Assembly: GCA_036259875.1 (NCBI GenBank)
Contig: DATAAZ010000066.1
Location: 1-35,262 of the forward strand
Reading direction: 5' to 3'
Source: DATAAZ01 sp036259875
Lineage (GTDB): Bacteria > Actinomycetota > Thermoleophilia > Gaiellales > Gaiellaceae
DNA: 35,262 nt
This document shows, piece by piece, positions 1 through 7,995 of the stretch; position 1 is the stretch's first letter; each line of letters opens with the position of its first letter. The notes under the pieces are model-generated. The model was not told where the DNA came from and ran no database searches. It worked only from the letters and a program-made list of their open reading frames with translations. The position numbers were made by a program, and so were the translations under genes.

Positions 1-62
1 CGCCCGAGCTCGAGACGGCGATCCGACGCGCTCAGATCGCCGCGTTCTGCGACCGCCCGTAG
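1..62 (+). CDS. 3' end of an unidentified protein-coding gene (left-truncated)
   Basis: Reading from base 3, an open frame encodes 19 residues ending AAFCDRP and stops at TAG (60-62). The codons have the strong G/C third-position bias of the clear genes nearby, and the stop is embedded in a strong hairpin, which suits a true gene end. Too little is present to name a family. The gene runs toward ridA on the opposite strand (convergent). Confidence is limited because only 20 codons are visible. Confidence 0.4.
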   Translation, partial: PELETAIRRAQIAAFCDRP

Positions 63-89
63 GGCGGGCCGGCCATCGCCGGCCCCTAC
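59..89. terminator. Hairpin between convergent genes (probable bidirectional terminator)
   Basis: The left arm GTAGGG-cgg-GCCGGC pairs with the right arm GCCGGCCCCTAC around a CATC loop. The stem is about 12 bp with one 3-nt bulge. It overlaps the TAG of the left-edge gene and the stop codon of ridA, so it could end both transcripts. There is no U-tract, as is common in GC-rich actinobacteria. Confidence 0.55.
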
Positions 90-475
90 AGGTGCGCGAT
101 CGCGTCGATCTCGACGAGGAGGCCCTGCGGGAGGTACGCGACCTCGACGGTCGCGCGGGCGGGCGGGTCCGAGCCGACGTGGCGGGCATACACCTCGTTC
201 ACGGTCTGGAAGTTGTCGAAGTCGGCGAGAAAGATCCCGCAGCGGAGGAGGTTCTCCATGCTCGAGCCGGCCGCCTCGAGGATCGCCGCGATGTTGAGCA
301 TGACCCGCTCGGTCTGCGCCTCGACGCCGCCCTCCACGACCTCGCCGGTCGACGGGTCGACGCCCACCTGGCCCGCGACGAAGACGAGGTCGCCGTAGAC
401 GACCGCCTGGTTATACGGCGCGCCCTGGAACGGCGCGGGGGCCTTCTCCGTGCGGACGACACGCTTCGCGGCCAC
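86..475 (-). CDS. ridA: RidA family reactive enamine/imine deaminase
   Basis: A 129-residue protein of the RidA/YjgF/UK114 family. Members hydrolyse reactive enamine/imine intermediates released by PLP enzymes such as threonine dehydratase, and form trimers with active sites at subunit interfaces. Visible family features are PYNQAV near residue 20, the FVAGQVG strand near 32-38, Arg107 in PPARATVEV (the carboxylate-binding Arg of E. coli RidA) and Glu122 in LVEIDAIA. Length matches the family. The start is GTG (473-475), with no convincing Shine-Dalgarno sequence. It lies downstream of murA and a small membrane protein on the same strand, but the 226-bp gap makes a shared operon uncertain. 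Confidence 0.93.
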   Translation of the reverse strand: MAAKRVVRTEKAPAPFQGAPYNQAVVYGDLVFVAGQVGVDPSTGEVVEGGVEAQTERVMLNIAAILEAAGSSMENLLRCGIFLADFDNFQTVNEVYARHVGSDPPARATVEVAYLPQGLLVEIDAIAHL

Positions 476-701
476 GGGACGCGGTATTGAACCACGCCGA
501 CGCCGACCAATGCGAAGGAGCCGGCGCGAGGCCGTGCGTTCGGAACGCGGCTCTACGTCATGTTCCGCCGGCGTCGTTCTCGCGCTCGTCTTCCGCGTCG
601 CGCGCGGGCTGCGGCGCTTCGCCGGCCGGGCCGCCCGCGAACGGGGCGCGCTTTCTCGATGACTCGCTCGACCTCGAGACGGTGCCCTGGCTCATCGACC
701 A

Positions 702-959
702 CTACGTGGCGTCGGCGATGGCCGGAGCGCGACGAGCAAGCCCCCACGCGGCGATGAGTGCCCACGCCCCTTCGAGCAGCAGGAACCCCCACTGTCTTTC
801 GACGCAGGCGTCCGCGGCGAGGACTGCAGCGCCGACGAGGTTGAGGATCAAGTACACGCGGGCCTGCGGCGTGAGTACCCGAGCTTGGGCAAGCGCGAAG
901 GCTGCGAGAACGAGCAGTGCGCCGCCGATCTGAACGAGATGAGCCACGGTGGCCTCCAT
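702..959 (-). CDS. Small three-helix membrane protein, CBU_0592-like
   Basis: An 85-residue hydrophobic protein with about three predicted membrane helices (roughly residues 7-25, 34-50 and 55-75). The pattern (QIGGALLVLAAFAL, YLILNLVGAAVLA, QWGFLLLEGAWALIAAWGL) resembles the CBU_0592 family, which has no established function. An in-frame start exists at 1016, but the ATG at 957-959 is preferred because AAGGAC lies 7 nt upstream on the coding strand and the residues before it are charged and unlike a membrane protein. It follows murA on the same strand after 320 bp. The family assignment is from pattern memory, not a search. Confidence 0.75.
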   Translation of the reverse strand: MEATVAHLVQIGGALLVLAAFALAQARVLTPQARVYLILNLVGAAVLAADACVERQWGFLLLEGAWALIAAWGLARRAPAIADAT

Positions 960-1279
960 CGCGCCGTCCTTAGGCCGGTCGCGGCGCGGCTCGCCCGGGA
1001 GGACGGTGTCCTCCACCGATTAGGGTAGTACCGGTGGCGCGGCGCGGACGCGTCCGGCTATCGATCGCGAGCGCGTTTTTCGAACGCCGCGCTAGGCCCC
1101 GCGGACGAGGTCGCCGCGCCGATCCTTTCCGGTCACGACCGTCCGAAGGCGCCGCAACGCGCGGAGGCCCTCGTGATGTAGCGGACGGCCGCGACCCGGA
1201 GGGTCCATGGCTCCGGCTGCCGAGACGGACGACCCGAACGCCGTTCGGATCACGGGTATTGAAGGGTGCGGCGGCACCG
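960..1279. other. 320-bp stretch without a recognisable gene
   Basis: Lies between murA (3' end) and the start of the small membrane protein. It holds one inverted repeat, CCACCG/CGGTGG (1013-1018 and 1032-1037, 13-nt loop), and a weaker one, AGCGCG/CGCGCT, around 1072-1095. Minus-strand open frames here have poor third-position GC bias, so I call no CDS. No tRNA-like cloverleaf was seen. Confidence 0.5.
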
Positions 1280-2602
1280 TCATCCGTCGACCCGGTCGAT
1301 CGAGGCGCCGAGCGCGCGCAGCCGCTCATCGATGCGCTCGTAACCCCGGTCGATCTGGCCGATGTTGCCGATCGTCGAAGTACCCTCGGCGCACAGGCTG
1401 GCGATCAGCATCGCCATGCCGGCGCGGATGTCCGGGCTCTCCATTCGCTCGCCGTACAGCTTGGCCGGGCCGGTGACCACTGCCCGATGCGGGTCGCACA
1501 GGATGATGCGCGCGCCCATGGTCACGAGCTTGTCGACGAAGAAGAGACGGTTCTCGAACATCTTCTCGAAGATCAGCACCGTGCCCTGCGCCTGGGTCGC
1601 GACGGCGAGGGCGATCGACGTGAGGTCGGCGGGGAACGCGGGCCACGGCCCGTCCTCGATCTTCGGGATCTGCGAGCCGACGTCGTCGCGGACGACGAGC
1701 ACCTGATCGCCAGCAACGCGCACGGAAGCGCCCTCGATCTCGACCCGGATCCCGAGCCGCTCGAACGAGGGCCAGATCGCGATCAGGTCCTCGGGGTGGA
1801 CGTCCTCGATCACGATTTCGCCGTCGGTCACCGCGCCCAGGCCGACGAAGCTCGCCACCTCGATGTGGTCGGGGCAGATCCGCCACTCGCCGCCCCCGAG
1901 CCGTTCGACGCCACGGATGCGGAGGAGGTTCGACCCGATGCCCTCTATCTCGGCGCCGAGCGAGACGAGGAAGCGGCAGAGGTCCTGGACGTGCGGCTCG
2001 CAGGCGGCGTTCCCGACGACGGTCTCGCCGCGCGCGAGAACGGCGGCCATGACGGCGTTCTCCGTTCCCGTTACCGACGCCTCGTCGAGGAAGAGCGGCA
2101 CGCCGACGAGCCCGTCGGTTCGCATCTGGAAGCGCCGGTTCACGTGCACGTGCGCGCCGAGGCGCTCGAGCGCGTCGATGTGGACGTCGAGGCGCCGCCG
2201 ACCGATGACGTCGCCCCCGGGGGGCGGGACGATCGCCTCGCCGCAGCGGGCGAGGAGCGGGCCGGCGAGCAGGATCGAAGCCCGAATCCGCCTGCAGAGC
2301 TCCTCGTCGAGCTCGGTCCTCGGCGTGCGGCTTGCGTGGATCAGGACCTCGCCCGGAGCGGGGTGCTCGACGGCGACGCCGAGGTTCGAGACGAGCTCGA
2401 GCATCGTCTCGACGTCCCGGATCGCGGGCACGTTCGTCAGGAGCACCGGCTGATCCGTAAGGACGGAGGCGGCGATAATCGGGAGCGCGGCGTTCTTGTT
2501 TCCGGTGGCCCGGATGCTGCCCGAGAGCGGTCGGCGGCCCTCGATGACGAACGACTCCGTCAGGGCCTCGGCGAGCACGGGTTCGGTGAGCACGGTATCC
2601 AT
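1280..2602 (-). CDS. murA: UDP-N-acetylglucosamine 1-carboxyvinyltransferase (MurA), Asp-type active site
   Basis: A 440-residue EPSP-synthase-fold enzyme for the first committed step of peptidoglycan synthesis: enolpyruvyl transfer from PEP to UDP-GlcNAc in the cytoplasm. Lys36-Asn37 in GNKNAALP match the conserved Lys22/Asn23 of E. coli MurA. The active-site loop reads PPPGGDVIGRRRLD, so Asp131 replaces the Cys alkylated by fosfomycin (Cys115 in E. coli). FPADLTSIA probably carries the Asp305 equivalent. The protein is about 20 residues longer than E. coli MurA. The start is ATG at 2602; GAGGAG lies about 15 nt upstream, and a TAGGAT -10 box shared with the divergent HD gene lies 32 nt upstream, so this transcript would have a real leader. 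Identity is clear; the Asp substitution is seen directly. Confidence 0.95.
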   Translation of the reverse strand: MDTVLTEPVLAEALTESFVIEGRRPLSGSIRATGNKNAALPIIAASVLTDQPVLLTNVPAIRDVETMLELVSNLGVAVEHPAPGEVLIHASRTPRTELDEELCRRIRASILLAGPLLARCGEAIVPPPGGDVIGRRRLDVHIDALERLGAHVHVNRRFQMRTDGLVGVPLFLDEASVTGTENAVMAAVLARGETVVGNAACEPHVQDLCRFLVSLGAEIEGIGSNLLRIRGVERLGGGEWRICPDHIEVASFVGLGAVTDGEIVIEDVHPEDLIAIWPSFERLGIRVEIEGASVRVAGDQVLVVRDDVGSQIPKIEDGPWPAFPADLTSIALAVATQAQGTVLIFEKMFENRLFFVDKLVTMGARIILCDPHRAVVTGPAKLYGERMESPDIRAGMAMLIASLCAEGTSTIGNIGQIDRGYERIDERLRALGASIDRVDG

Positions 2603-2633
2603 GGGCTCAGACGGTCGCTCCTCGGAAGCGGGC

Positions 2634-2640
2634 TATCCTA
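2634..2640. promoter_or_regulatory. Shared divergent -10 core (murA / HD protein)
   Basis: The heptamer TATCCTA reads TATCCT on the plus strand, 10 nt before the ATG at 2650, and TAGGAT on the minus strand, 32 nt before the murA ATG. It is the same TANNNTA arrangement seen at 5522-5528 and 30594-30600. The plus-strand transcript would be nearly leaderless. Confidence 0.6.
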
Positions 2641-2649
2641 CTCCGCCCC

Positions 2650-3222
2650 ATGGACGTAACGCGCGAGCGCGCCTGGGAAACGCTGACGACGTACACGACG
2701 AGCGAGGCGCTTCGCCGCCACGCGCTCGCCGTCGAAGCCGCTGTAGCGGGATACGCGCAGCGGTTCGGAGCGGACGAGGAGCTCTGGCGCGCGACGGCGC
2801 TCCTCCACGACTTCGACTACGAAATGCACCCGACGCTCGACCGCCACCCGCAGGACGGCGCGCCGATTCTTCGCGAAGAGGGCTACCCCGAGGAAGTGGT
2901 CGAGGCCGTGCTCTCCCACGCCGAGCACCTCGGCTTGCCACGCGACACGCCCTTGAAGAAAACGCTCTTCGCGTGCGACGAGCTGGCCGGGTTCGTCCAC
3001 GCGTGCGGCCTGGTGCGCCCGGACGGAATCGAGACGCTCGAGCCAAAGTCCGTCCGCAAGAAGCTCAAGCAGCCGTCATTCGCAGCGGGCGTACACCGCG
3101 ACGAGGTCTACAAAGGTGCCGAAGAGCTCGGTATCGACCTCGACGAACACATCACGAACGTAATCGAGTCGATGCGGCCGATCGCGGCGCAGCTCGGGCT
3201 CCGGACCGGAGCCGCGGCGTGA
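2650..3222 (+). CDS. HD-domain metal-dependent phosphohydrolase-like protein
   Basis: A 190-residue protein with an HD superfamily metal-binding pattern: His24, His53-Asp54 (LLHDFDYE), His66, His90 or His93, and Asp110 (FACDELAG). HD proteins bind divalent metals and usually cleave phosphate esters of nucleotides; the substrate here cannot be inferred. The layout (RATALLHDFDYEMHP, then LSHAEHLGL, then KKTLFACDELAGF) resembles the standalone HD proteins often annotated 'HDIG domain-containing'. The ATG at 2650 follows TATCCT by 10 nt with no Shine-Dalgarno. The next gene starts at a GTG overlapping this stop (GTGA), so the two are translationally coupled. Confidence 0.85.
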   Translation: MDVTRERAWETLTTYTTSEALRRHALAVEAAVAGYAQRFGADEELWRATALLHDFDYEMHPTLDRHPQDGAPILREEGYPEEVVEAVLSHAEHLGLPRDTPLKKTLFACDELAGFVHACGLVRPDGIETLEPKSVRKKLKQPSFAAGVHRDEVYKGAEELGIDLDEHITNVIESMRPIAAQLGLRTGAAA

Positions 3223-3656
3223 AGGTGACGATGATGCTCGCCGACTACGCGGCGGTGGCCGATGGGAAGCTGACGATCGTCGGCGGCGGCTGGTCGGTCA
3301 CGGGGCCGATGCCCGTCCCCTTCGCGATCGCGATCCTCTTCGAGGTACCGTGGGACCGCGCGAACCTGAAGCACCGCTTCCGCCTCGACCTCGTCGACGC
3401 GGACGGCCACGTGGTGTTCGTCCCGACCGACGAGGGCGACGCGCCGCTCGTCATCGAGGGTGAGTTCGAGGCGGGGCGCCCTCCGGGCCTGAAACCGGGC
3501 ACCCCGCTCGACGTGCCGATCGCGATCAACCTCCCCGGCCCGCCGATCCCGCCGGGCGGCCGCTACGAATGGCGGCTGAGCGTGAACGGCGAAGGCAGCG
3601 CCGACTGGCGCCTCGCGTTCTCGACGCGCGCCGAGACCGACGTCCCCCCTCCCTAG
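3219..3656 (+). CDS. DUF6941-like protein of unknown function
   Basis: A 145-residue protein beginning at GTG 3219, whose last two bases with the next A form the TGA stop of the HD gene (GTGA overlap). The N-terminal pattern MMLADYAAVADGKLTIVGGGW and the following beta-rich segments (FRLDLVDADGHVV, LVIEGEFEAGRPPG, YEWRLSVNGE) resemble actinobacterial DUF6941 proteins, which have no known function. There is no signal peptide or membrane helix. The open frame continues upstream to 2496 but only as an out-of-frame shadow of the HD gene. Coupling to an HD-domain protein is the only functional clue. Confidence 0.8.
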   Translation: MKVTMMLADYAAVADGKLTIVGGGWSVTGPMPVPFAIAILFEVPWDRANLKHRFRLDLVDADGHVVFVPTDEGDAPLVIEGEFEAGRPPGLKPGTPLDVPIAINLPGPPIPPGGRYEWRLSVNGEGSADWRLAFSTRAETDVPPP

Positions 3657-3664
3657 CCGCGCAC

Positions 3665-3682
3665 AGCGCCACGCCGGGCGCT
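3665..3682. terminator. Weak hairpin between convergent genes
   Basis: AGCGCC (3665-3670) pairs with GGCGCT (3677-3682) around a 6-nt loop, between the DUF6941 gene and the convergent aminotransferase. The stem is short and has no U-tract, so the terminator call is tentative. Confidence 0.3.
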
Positions 3683-3735
3683 TGGCTCGTCCTCGCGCGT
3701 CCAGAAGCGAAAGTCCGGCGGGACAAGGGCGCACG

Positions 3736-4821
3736 CTAGAGGGCGGCAGCGAGCCGCTCCAGGTCTTGCTCGCTCGTCCAAAAGCCGCACGACGCCCGCG
3801 CGTACGGGAGACCCGGGAACGTCCGGATGATCACGTCGCGTTCCTCGAGACGACGCACGAGGGCCATCGGGTCGCCCCCGACCCGCCACGTCACGAGCGT
3901 GGCCTGCTCCGGCTCGGTCACGAGCTCCGCGCGCTCGCCGACGAGTGCCAGGCAGCGGTCGGCCATCGAGCGCGCGTGCGCGAACCGGTCGTCCCCCGCC
4001 TCGCCCGCGAATTCGAGCGAGGCGAGGAGGCCTGCCGCAGACGCCGCGGGGAGGAACACTTCTTCGAAGCGGCGCGCGTCGGGCCACGGGACGAGCGTCG
4101 CGGGATCCTCCCAGGAGACGTACGAGGGCGCCGAGAGTTCGAGCCGGTCGACCCAGTCGCTCCGGATGTACAGCGCGCCCGTCGCGTCGGGGCCAAGCGG
4201 CCACTTCTGTCCCGAGACGGTGTAGAAGTGACACCCCAGGTCGGTGACGTCGACCGGGATCGCACCCGCTGCCTGCGCGCCGTCGACGAGGAGGGGCGGG
4301 CCGAGCGAGGCGAGCTCCCGGATCGGGAGAACGTGTCCGTTCGTCCAGAGGACGTGCGAGACGGCGACGAGGCGCGTGCGCGGCGTCACCTCACGCGCGA
4401 TCGTCTCAAGAGCGGCCGAGGCGGGCCTCCCGCTCACCCGCGCGATGCGCACGTCGAGGTTCCATGCACGGAGTCCGCCGAGGAGCCCGGGATGCTCCGA
4501 GTCTGTCGTGACGACCTCGTCGCCCGGGCGAAGACGGAGCCCGGCGACGACCGCGTTGCACCCTTCGGTCGTCGACGTCGCCAGCGCGACGGTGCCCGGC
4601 TCCGCGCGGATCAGCCGCTCGATCGCGGCGCGAAGCGTCGCGCGCACGCCGATGATTTCGTCGAAGAGGGCGTAGCTCGCGCGGGGCTCCTCGAGGCTTC
4701 GCCGCTGCCAGGCCGCCATCGTCTCGGCCGTGCGGCGGGGAAGCGGCCCGAATGTCCCGGTGTTCAGGTACGCGAACCGCTCGAGGACGGGGAGCTCGAC
4801 GCGAACCGCGGCGAGGTTCAC
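3736..4821 (-). CDS. Class V PLP-dependent aminotransferase / cysteine desulfurase-like enzyme
   Basis: A 361-residue fold-type I PLP enzyme. Visible residues are His110 in the SEHPG motif (stacks on the cofactor), Asp180 in LLVDGAQAAGA (pairs with the pyridine nitrogen) and Lys206 in SGQKWPLGPDATG (Schiff-base lysine). The class V superfamily includes cysteine desulfurases, the ergothioneine C-S lyase EgtE and isopenicillin N epimerase-like proteins. No catalytic Cys loop typical of IscS is evident, so I cannot fix the reaction. GTG at 4821 overlaps the TGA of the upstream EEP gene (GTGA), so the two are coupled. No sulfur or ergothioneine genes are nearby. Confidence 0.88.
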   Translation of the reverse strand: MNLAAVRVELPVLERFAYLNTGTFGPLPRRTAETMAAWQRRSLEEPRASYALFDEIIGVRATLRAAIERLIRAEPGTVALATSTTEGCNAVVAGLRLRPGDEVVTTDSEHPGLLGGLRAWNLDVRIARVSGRPASAALETIAREVTPRTRLVAVSHVLWTNGHVLPIRELASLGPPLLVDGAQAAGAIPVDVTDLGCHFYTVSGQKWPLGPDATGALYIRSDWVDRLELSAPSYVSWEDPATLVPWPDARRFEEVFLPAASAAGLLASLEFAGEAGDDRFAHARSMADRCLALVGERAELVTEPEQATLVTWRVGGDPMALVRRLEERDVIIRTFPGLPYARASCGFWTSEQDLERLAAAL

Positions 4822-5513
4822 GCGACGACCGCCTCGACGGGCGCGTGATCCGAGAGCAAAACGCCGTCAACGCGACGGCGATCGCGATCCCACCGTCTCG
4901 GCGGCTGCTCGAACTCGAGCCGCCGAACCAGGATCTGATCGAGCCCCGGTATCGGCGGCGAGAACCCGGGGATTCCGGCTTGAGGCGCGTTGAAGTCACC
5001 GCACACGATCGCCGGCTCGTCCCCGGCGACGAGCTCGCCGACGCGCCCGATCTCCCCGCGCGCCTGCTCCGGACGGTGGGCGGTCGCGTGGAAATTCGCG
5101 ACGAGGACGACCTTTGTGGAGATGGCGACGCGCACGAGCTGGCAGATGCGCCGCTCCACGACGTCCCGCTCCTTGATCGTCTCGACGCGATGCTCGCCCA
5201 CGACTTCGAGCGACGAGCGAACGAGGAGGGCGTTCGCCTGCCCGCTGAAGGCGGAGCGGAAGACGTCGGGCGCGAGCAACGTGAGACGCCGCCCGACGAC
5301 GCCCAAGCGCGCGCGCCGTGCGACGGCTCCGAAGCTCGTCATGCCGCTCCATGTCGAAAGGCGCTCGAGCGCCCACACGGGAACCTCCTGGAGGCCGACG
5401 ATGCCTGGCTCGCCTTCGGTGATCAGCCTGATCATCCGCTCCAGGTGCGCCCGGCCTGACGGGGGCCTCGTGCGGCCGTGGTAGAGGTTCCAGGTCCGGA
5501 CGACGAGGCTCAG
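4818..5513 (-). CDS. Endonuclease/exonuclease/phosphatase (EEP) family hydrolase, probable CTG start
   Basis: A metal-dependent hydrolase of the DNase I/EEP fold, 231 residues if it starts at CTG 5513. From that start the signature residues are Asn9 in RTWNLYHG, Glu43 in VGLQEV, the CGDFNAP loop and the terminal LLSDHAPVEA (Asp-His). The first ATG (5435) would delete the conserved Asn motif, and no ATG, GTG or TTG lies in frame between that motif and the divergent gene. CTG 5513 lies exactly 9 nt after a TACACT -10 box, as other starts in this window do. Substrate is unknown. It is coupled to the class V aminotransferase by a GTGA overlap. Confidence 0.85.
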   Translation of the reverse strand: MSLVVRTWNLYHGRTRPPSGRAHLERMIRLITEGEPGIVGLQEVPVWALERLSTWSGMTSFGAVARRARLGVVGRRLTLLAPDVFRSAFSGQANALLVRSSLEVVGEHRVETIKERDVVERRICQLVRVAISTKVVLVANFHATAHRPEQARGEIGRVGELVAGDEPAIVCGDFNAPQAGIPGFSPPIPGLDQILVRRLEFEQPPRRWDRDRRRVDGVLLSDHAPVEAVVA

Positions 5514-5521
5514 GGCCGCCC

Positions 5522-5528
5522 TAGTGTA
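5522..5528. promoter_or_regulatory. Symmetric bidirectional -10 core (EEP hydrolase / 102-aa protein)
   Basis: TAGTGTA reads TAGTGT on the plus strand and TACACT on the minus strand. Each is followed by exactly 9 nt and then a start codon (ATG 5537 and CTG 5513). The two start codons are separated by 23 bp centred on this heptamer. Confidence 0.7.
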
Positions 5529-5536
5529 CGAACGCC

Positions 5537-5845
5537 ATGCCGTTCCGACGCGGCCGATTCGCCGACCTGATCACGCGCCAGCTCGACCTCTTCGAGCGTG
5601 AGCGAGCCGGCCTGATCGCGGATACCGAGGCCGCGCTCGCCGCCTATAACAGGGCCGAACGAGACGAGGCGGAAGAGCGCTACGGCGACTACCTCGACCT
5701 CGTCGCGACGGGCCAAGAGGAGCTCGAGGAGATCCGCGATGCGTACGCGGCGACGCTCGAGGACGACACCGCAGAGGAGTACCGAGCGCTCTTCAACGCG
5801 GCCGTGCGCAAGCGTCTCCCCCGCTTCGGGCTCGAGCTTGACTAG
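5537..5845 (+). CDS. Small acidic helical protein of unknown function
   Basis: A 102-residue cytoplasmic protein rich in Glu, Asp, Ala and Arg, predicted almost wholly alpha-helical with coiled-coil tendency (ITRQLDLFERERAGLI, then EEAEERYGDY-like stretches and LEEIRDAYAATLED). There is no signal peptide, cysteine or metal motif. Codon use matches its neighbours, and the ATG sits 9 nt after TAGTGT. I do not recognise a characterised family. It shares its promoter core with the EEP hydrolase, so they may be co-regulated. Confidence 0.75.
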   Translation: MPFRRGRFADLITRQLDLFERERAGLIADTEAALAAYNRAERDEAEERYGDYLDLVATGQEELEEIRDAYAATLEDDTAEEYRALFNAAVRKRLPRFGLELD

Positions 5846-5900
5846 CCACTCCCTTCGCCTTCGCTGTTACGATCGTCGCCGCCGTCAGAACGGAGGGGTT

Positions 5901-7175
5901 ATGAGCCGTCGCCTGTCCGTGTCGTTCTGCGTCGCCGTCGCCGCACTCGCGGTCGCCGCCTCCGCTCAGGCAGAACGAATTCCGGGCCGGTACATCGTCG
6001 TCCTCCGTGACGAGGCGCGCTCGGCGAGCGTCGCGGCTGCCCACGCGCGCTCGGGAAAGGCGGACGTGCTGCACGTGTACGGGCACGCGCTGAAGGGGTA
6101 CGCGGCGCGCCTGTCGGCGGCGGGTCTGGCGGCAGTTCGCTCCGACCCGCGCGTCCTCTTCGTCTCGCAGGATCGCGAGGTGAGCGCAGTCGCGCAGACG
6201 CTTCCCACTGGGAACGACCGGATCGAGGGCGAGCTGAGCAGCCAGGTCTCAGGGGACGGCGTGGGCTCCGTCCCGGTGAACGTCGCCGTGCTCGACACGG
6301 GAATCGATGTCGACCATCCCGACCTGAACGTCGTCGGGGGGACGAACTGCTCGACGGGGAGCAGCTACGACGACGGCAACGGGCACGGCACGCACGTCGC
6401 GGGGACGATCGGTGCAAAAGACGACGGCGAGGGCGTCGTCGGCGTCGCCCCGGACGCGCAGCTCTGGGCCGTCCGCGTGCTCAACAACGCCGGGTCGGGA
6501 AGCTGGTCGAGCGTCGCGTGCGGCGTCGACTGGGTGACCTCGACGCGAACGGACGCGGACGCGGGGAACGACATCCTCGTCGCCAACATGAGCCTCGGCG
6601 GATCGGGCGCCGACGATGCGGATTGCGGGAACACCAACAACGACGTCCTGCACCGAGCGATCTGCCGGTCGACTGCCGCCGGTGTCACGTACGTCGTCGC
6701 GGCCGGCAACCGCGCCTCGGACCTGAAGGATTTCGTCCCCGCCGCGTACAACGAGGTGATCACGACGGCGGCGATAGCCGACTTCGACGGCGTGCCAGGC
6801 GCCCATGGCTCTCCGACCTGCCGGAGCGATCAGGACGACACCCACGCGGACTTCTCGAACTTCGCGACGCTCGCGGAGGACCAGGCGCACACGATCGCTG
6901 CGCCCGGCGTCTGCATCTTGTCGACGTGGAAGAACGGGGGCTACGCCACGATCTCCGGCACGAGCATGGCGTCTCCGCACGTGGCCGGGACAGCCGCGCT
7001 CTGCGTCTTCGTCGGCTTGTGTAGCGCGACGGACCCGCGCGCGAACATCGGCAAGCTCGGGTCGGACGCCGAGTCCTATAACGCAGCCCGCCCCGATTAC
7101 GGCTACGTCGGCGATCCGTTCCGGCCCGTCACGGGCAGGTACTTCGGGTTCCTTACGACGGTCGGGGTCTACTAA
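5901..7175 (+). CDS. Secreted subtilisin-like serine protease (S8 family)
   Basis: A 424-residue pre-pro-protease. Residues 1-24 are a Sec signal peptide (basic MSRR, hydrophobic core, ASAQA cleavage site). Residues 28-95 resemble the I9 inhibitor propeptide (PGRYIVVLRDEAR). The catalytic domain carries Asp132 (VLDTGIDVDHP), His162 (GHGTHVAG), the oxyanion Asn270 (AAGN) and nucleophile Ser355 (GTSMASPHVAG). Several Cys residues (150, 207, 242, 255, 307, 338) could form disulfides outside the cell. No C-terminal domain or anchor follows the catalytic domain, so it is probably released. ATG 5901 has a strong GGAGGGG ribosome site, unlike most neighbours, and a TACGAT -10 box about 26 nt upstream. 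Confidence 0.93.
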   Translation: MSRRLSVSFCVAVAALAVAASAQAERIPGRYIVVLRDEARSASVAAAHARSGKADVLHVYGHALKGYAARLSAAGLAAVRSDPRVLFVSQDREVSAVAQTLPTGNDRIEGELSSQVSGDGVGSVPVNVAVLDTGIDVDHPDLNVVGGTNCSTGSSYDDGNGHGTHVAGTIGAKDDGEGVVGVAPDAQLWAVRVLNNAGSGSWSSVACGVDWVTSTRTDADAGNDILVANMSLGGSGADDADCGNTNNDVLHRAICRSTAAGVTYVVAAGNRASDLKDFVPAAYNEVITTAAIADFDGVPGAHGSPTCRSDQDDTHADFSNFATLAEDQAHTIAAPGVCILSTWKNGGYATISGTSMASPHVAGTAALCVFVGLCSATDPRANIGKLGSDAESYNAARPDYGYVGDPFRPVTGRYFGFLTTVGVY

Positions 7176-7206
7176 CGCCGGGCGCTTCCGCGGATCGGGG
7201 CCGGCG

Positions 7207-7968
7207 ATGAAGCCGGTCCGGATCGGCTGCTCGGGCTGGAACTACGGTCACTGGCGCGAGCGGGTCTACCCGAAGGGGCTCCCGCCGCGGCGCTGGCTCG
7301 AGCACTACGCGACTCTCTTCGACACCGTCGAGGTGAACGCGACGTTCTACCGCCTCCCGACCCGGTCCGCGGTGGCGGGCTGGGTAGAAGGCTCGCCGCC
7401 CGGGTTCCTCTTCGCAATCAAGGCGAGCCGGTACCTGACCCACATCAAGCGGCTCACCGATCTCGGCCAGGGCGTGCAGCGCTTCTACGAGCGCCTGGAG
7501 CCGCTCCTTCGCTCGCCGAAGATGGGCCCGGTCCTCTGGCAGCTGCCGGCCACCTTCCACCGAGCAGACGACCGGCTGGCCGGCGCGCTCGCGTCGCTTC
7601 CGCCCGGCCGACACTGCTTCGAGTTCCGTCACGAGAGCTGGTTCGTCCCCGAGGTGTACGACCTCCTGCGGACGCACGGCGCCGCGCTTGTGATCGGCGT
7701 CCACAAGGACCGCCCGTTCCAGCCACTCGAGCTCACTGCGGACTGGACGTTCCTCCGTTTTCACTACGGCGCGAGCGGCCGGCATGGCAACTATTCCGAG
7801 CGCGAGCTCGCCGCGTGGGCCGAGCGGATCGCCGGATGGCGGCACGCCGCCGACGTCTACGCGTACTTCAACAACGACTGGGAGGGGTACGCCGTGAAGA
7901 ACGGGCTGCGGCTGAAGGAGCTCCTCGGCGTTGCCGAGAAGGGTGTGGCTACCCGTATTTCGGGTTGA
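7207..7968 (+). CDS. DUF72 (YecE-like) TIM-barrel protein
   Basis: A 253-residue member of the DUF72/YecE family. The N-terminal signature RIGCSGWNYGHWRERVYP and the downstream VEVNATFYRLP, FLFAIKASRYLTH, FEFRHESWF and YFNNDWEGYAV blocks are characteristic. Family structures are TIM barrels; the biochemical function remains unclear. The open frame extends upstream to 6805 only as a shadow of the protease, so I place the start at ATG 7207, where the family homology begins. It is 31 bp downstream of the protease on the same strand and may be read through from it. Confidence 0.92.
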   Translation: MKPVRIGCSGWNYGHWRERVYPKGLPPRRWLEHYATLFDTVEVNATFYRLPTRSAVAGWVEGSPPGFLFAIKASRYLTHIKRLTDLGQGVQRFYERLEPLLRSPKMGPVLWQLPATFHRADDRLAGALASLPPGRHCFEFRHESWFVPEVYDLLRTHGAALVIGVHKDRPFQPLELTADWTFLRFHYGASGRHGNYSERELAAWAERIAGWRHAADVYAYFNNDWEGYAVKNGLRLKELLGVAEKGVATRISG

Positions 7969-7995
7969 CCACTCCTCTGCTTCCATGTTCTCGAG

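Noticed and set aside
640..722. Plus-strand stretch encoding a protein-like segment (FLDDSLDLETVPWLIDHY)
   Set aside because: It has good codon bias for about 25 codons but no coherent gene before or after, and it runs into the antisense of the small membrane protein gene. It could be a gene remnant; evidence is too weak to call.
1092..1283. 63-aa minus-strand frame whose ATG overlaps the murA stop (ATGA)
   Set aside because: The overlap looks like a coupled gene, but third codon positions lack the strong G/C bias of real genes here and the sequence is Pro/Arg-rich with no recognisable pattern.
1034..2659. 541-aa plus-strand open frame opposite murA
   Set aside because: It is the antisense shadow of murA: long stop-free frames are expected opposite GC-rich genes, and its composition (Asp/Arg/Glu-rich) is typical of shadows.
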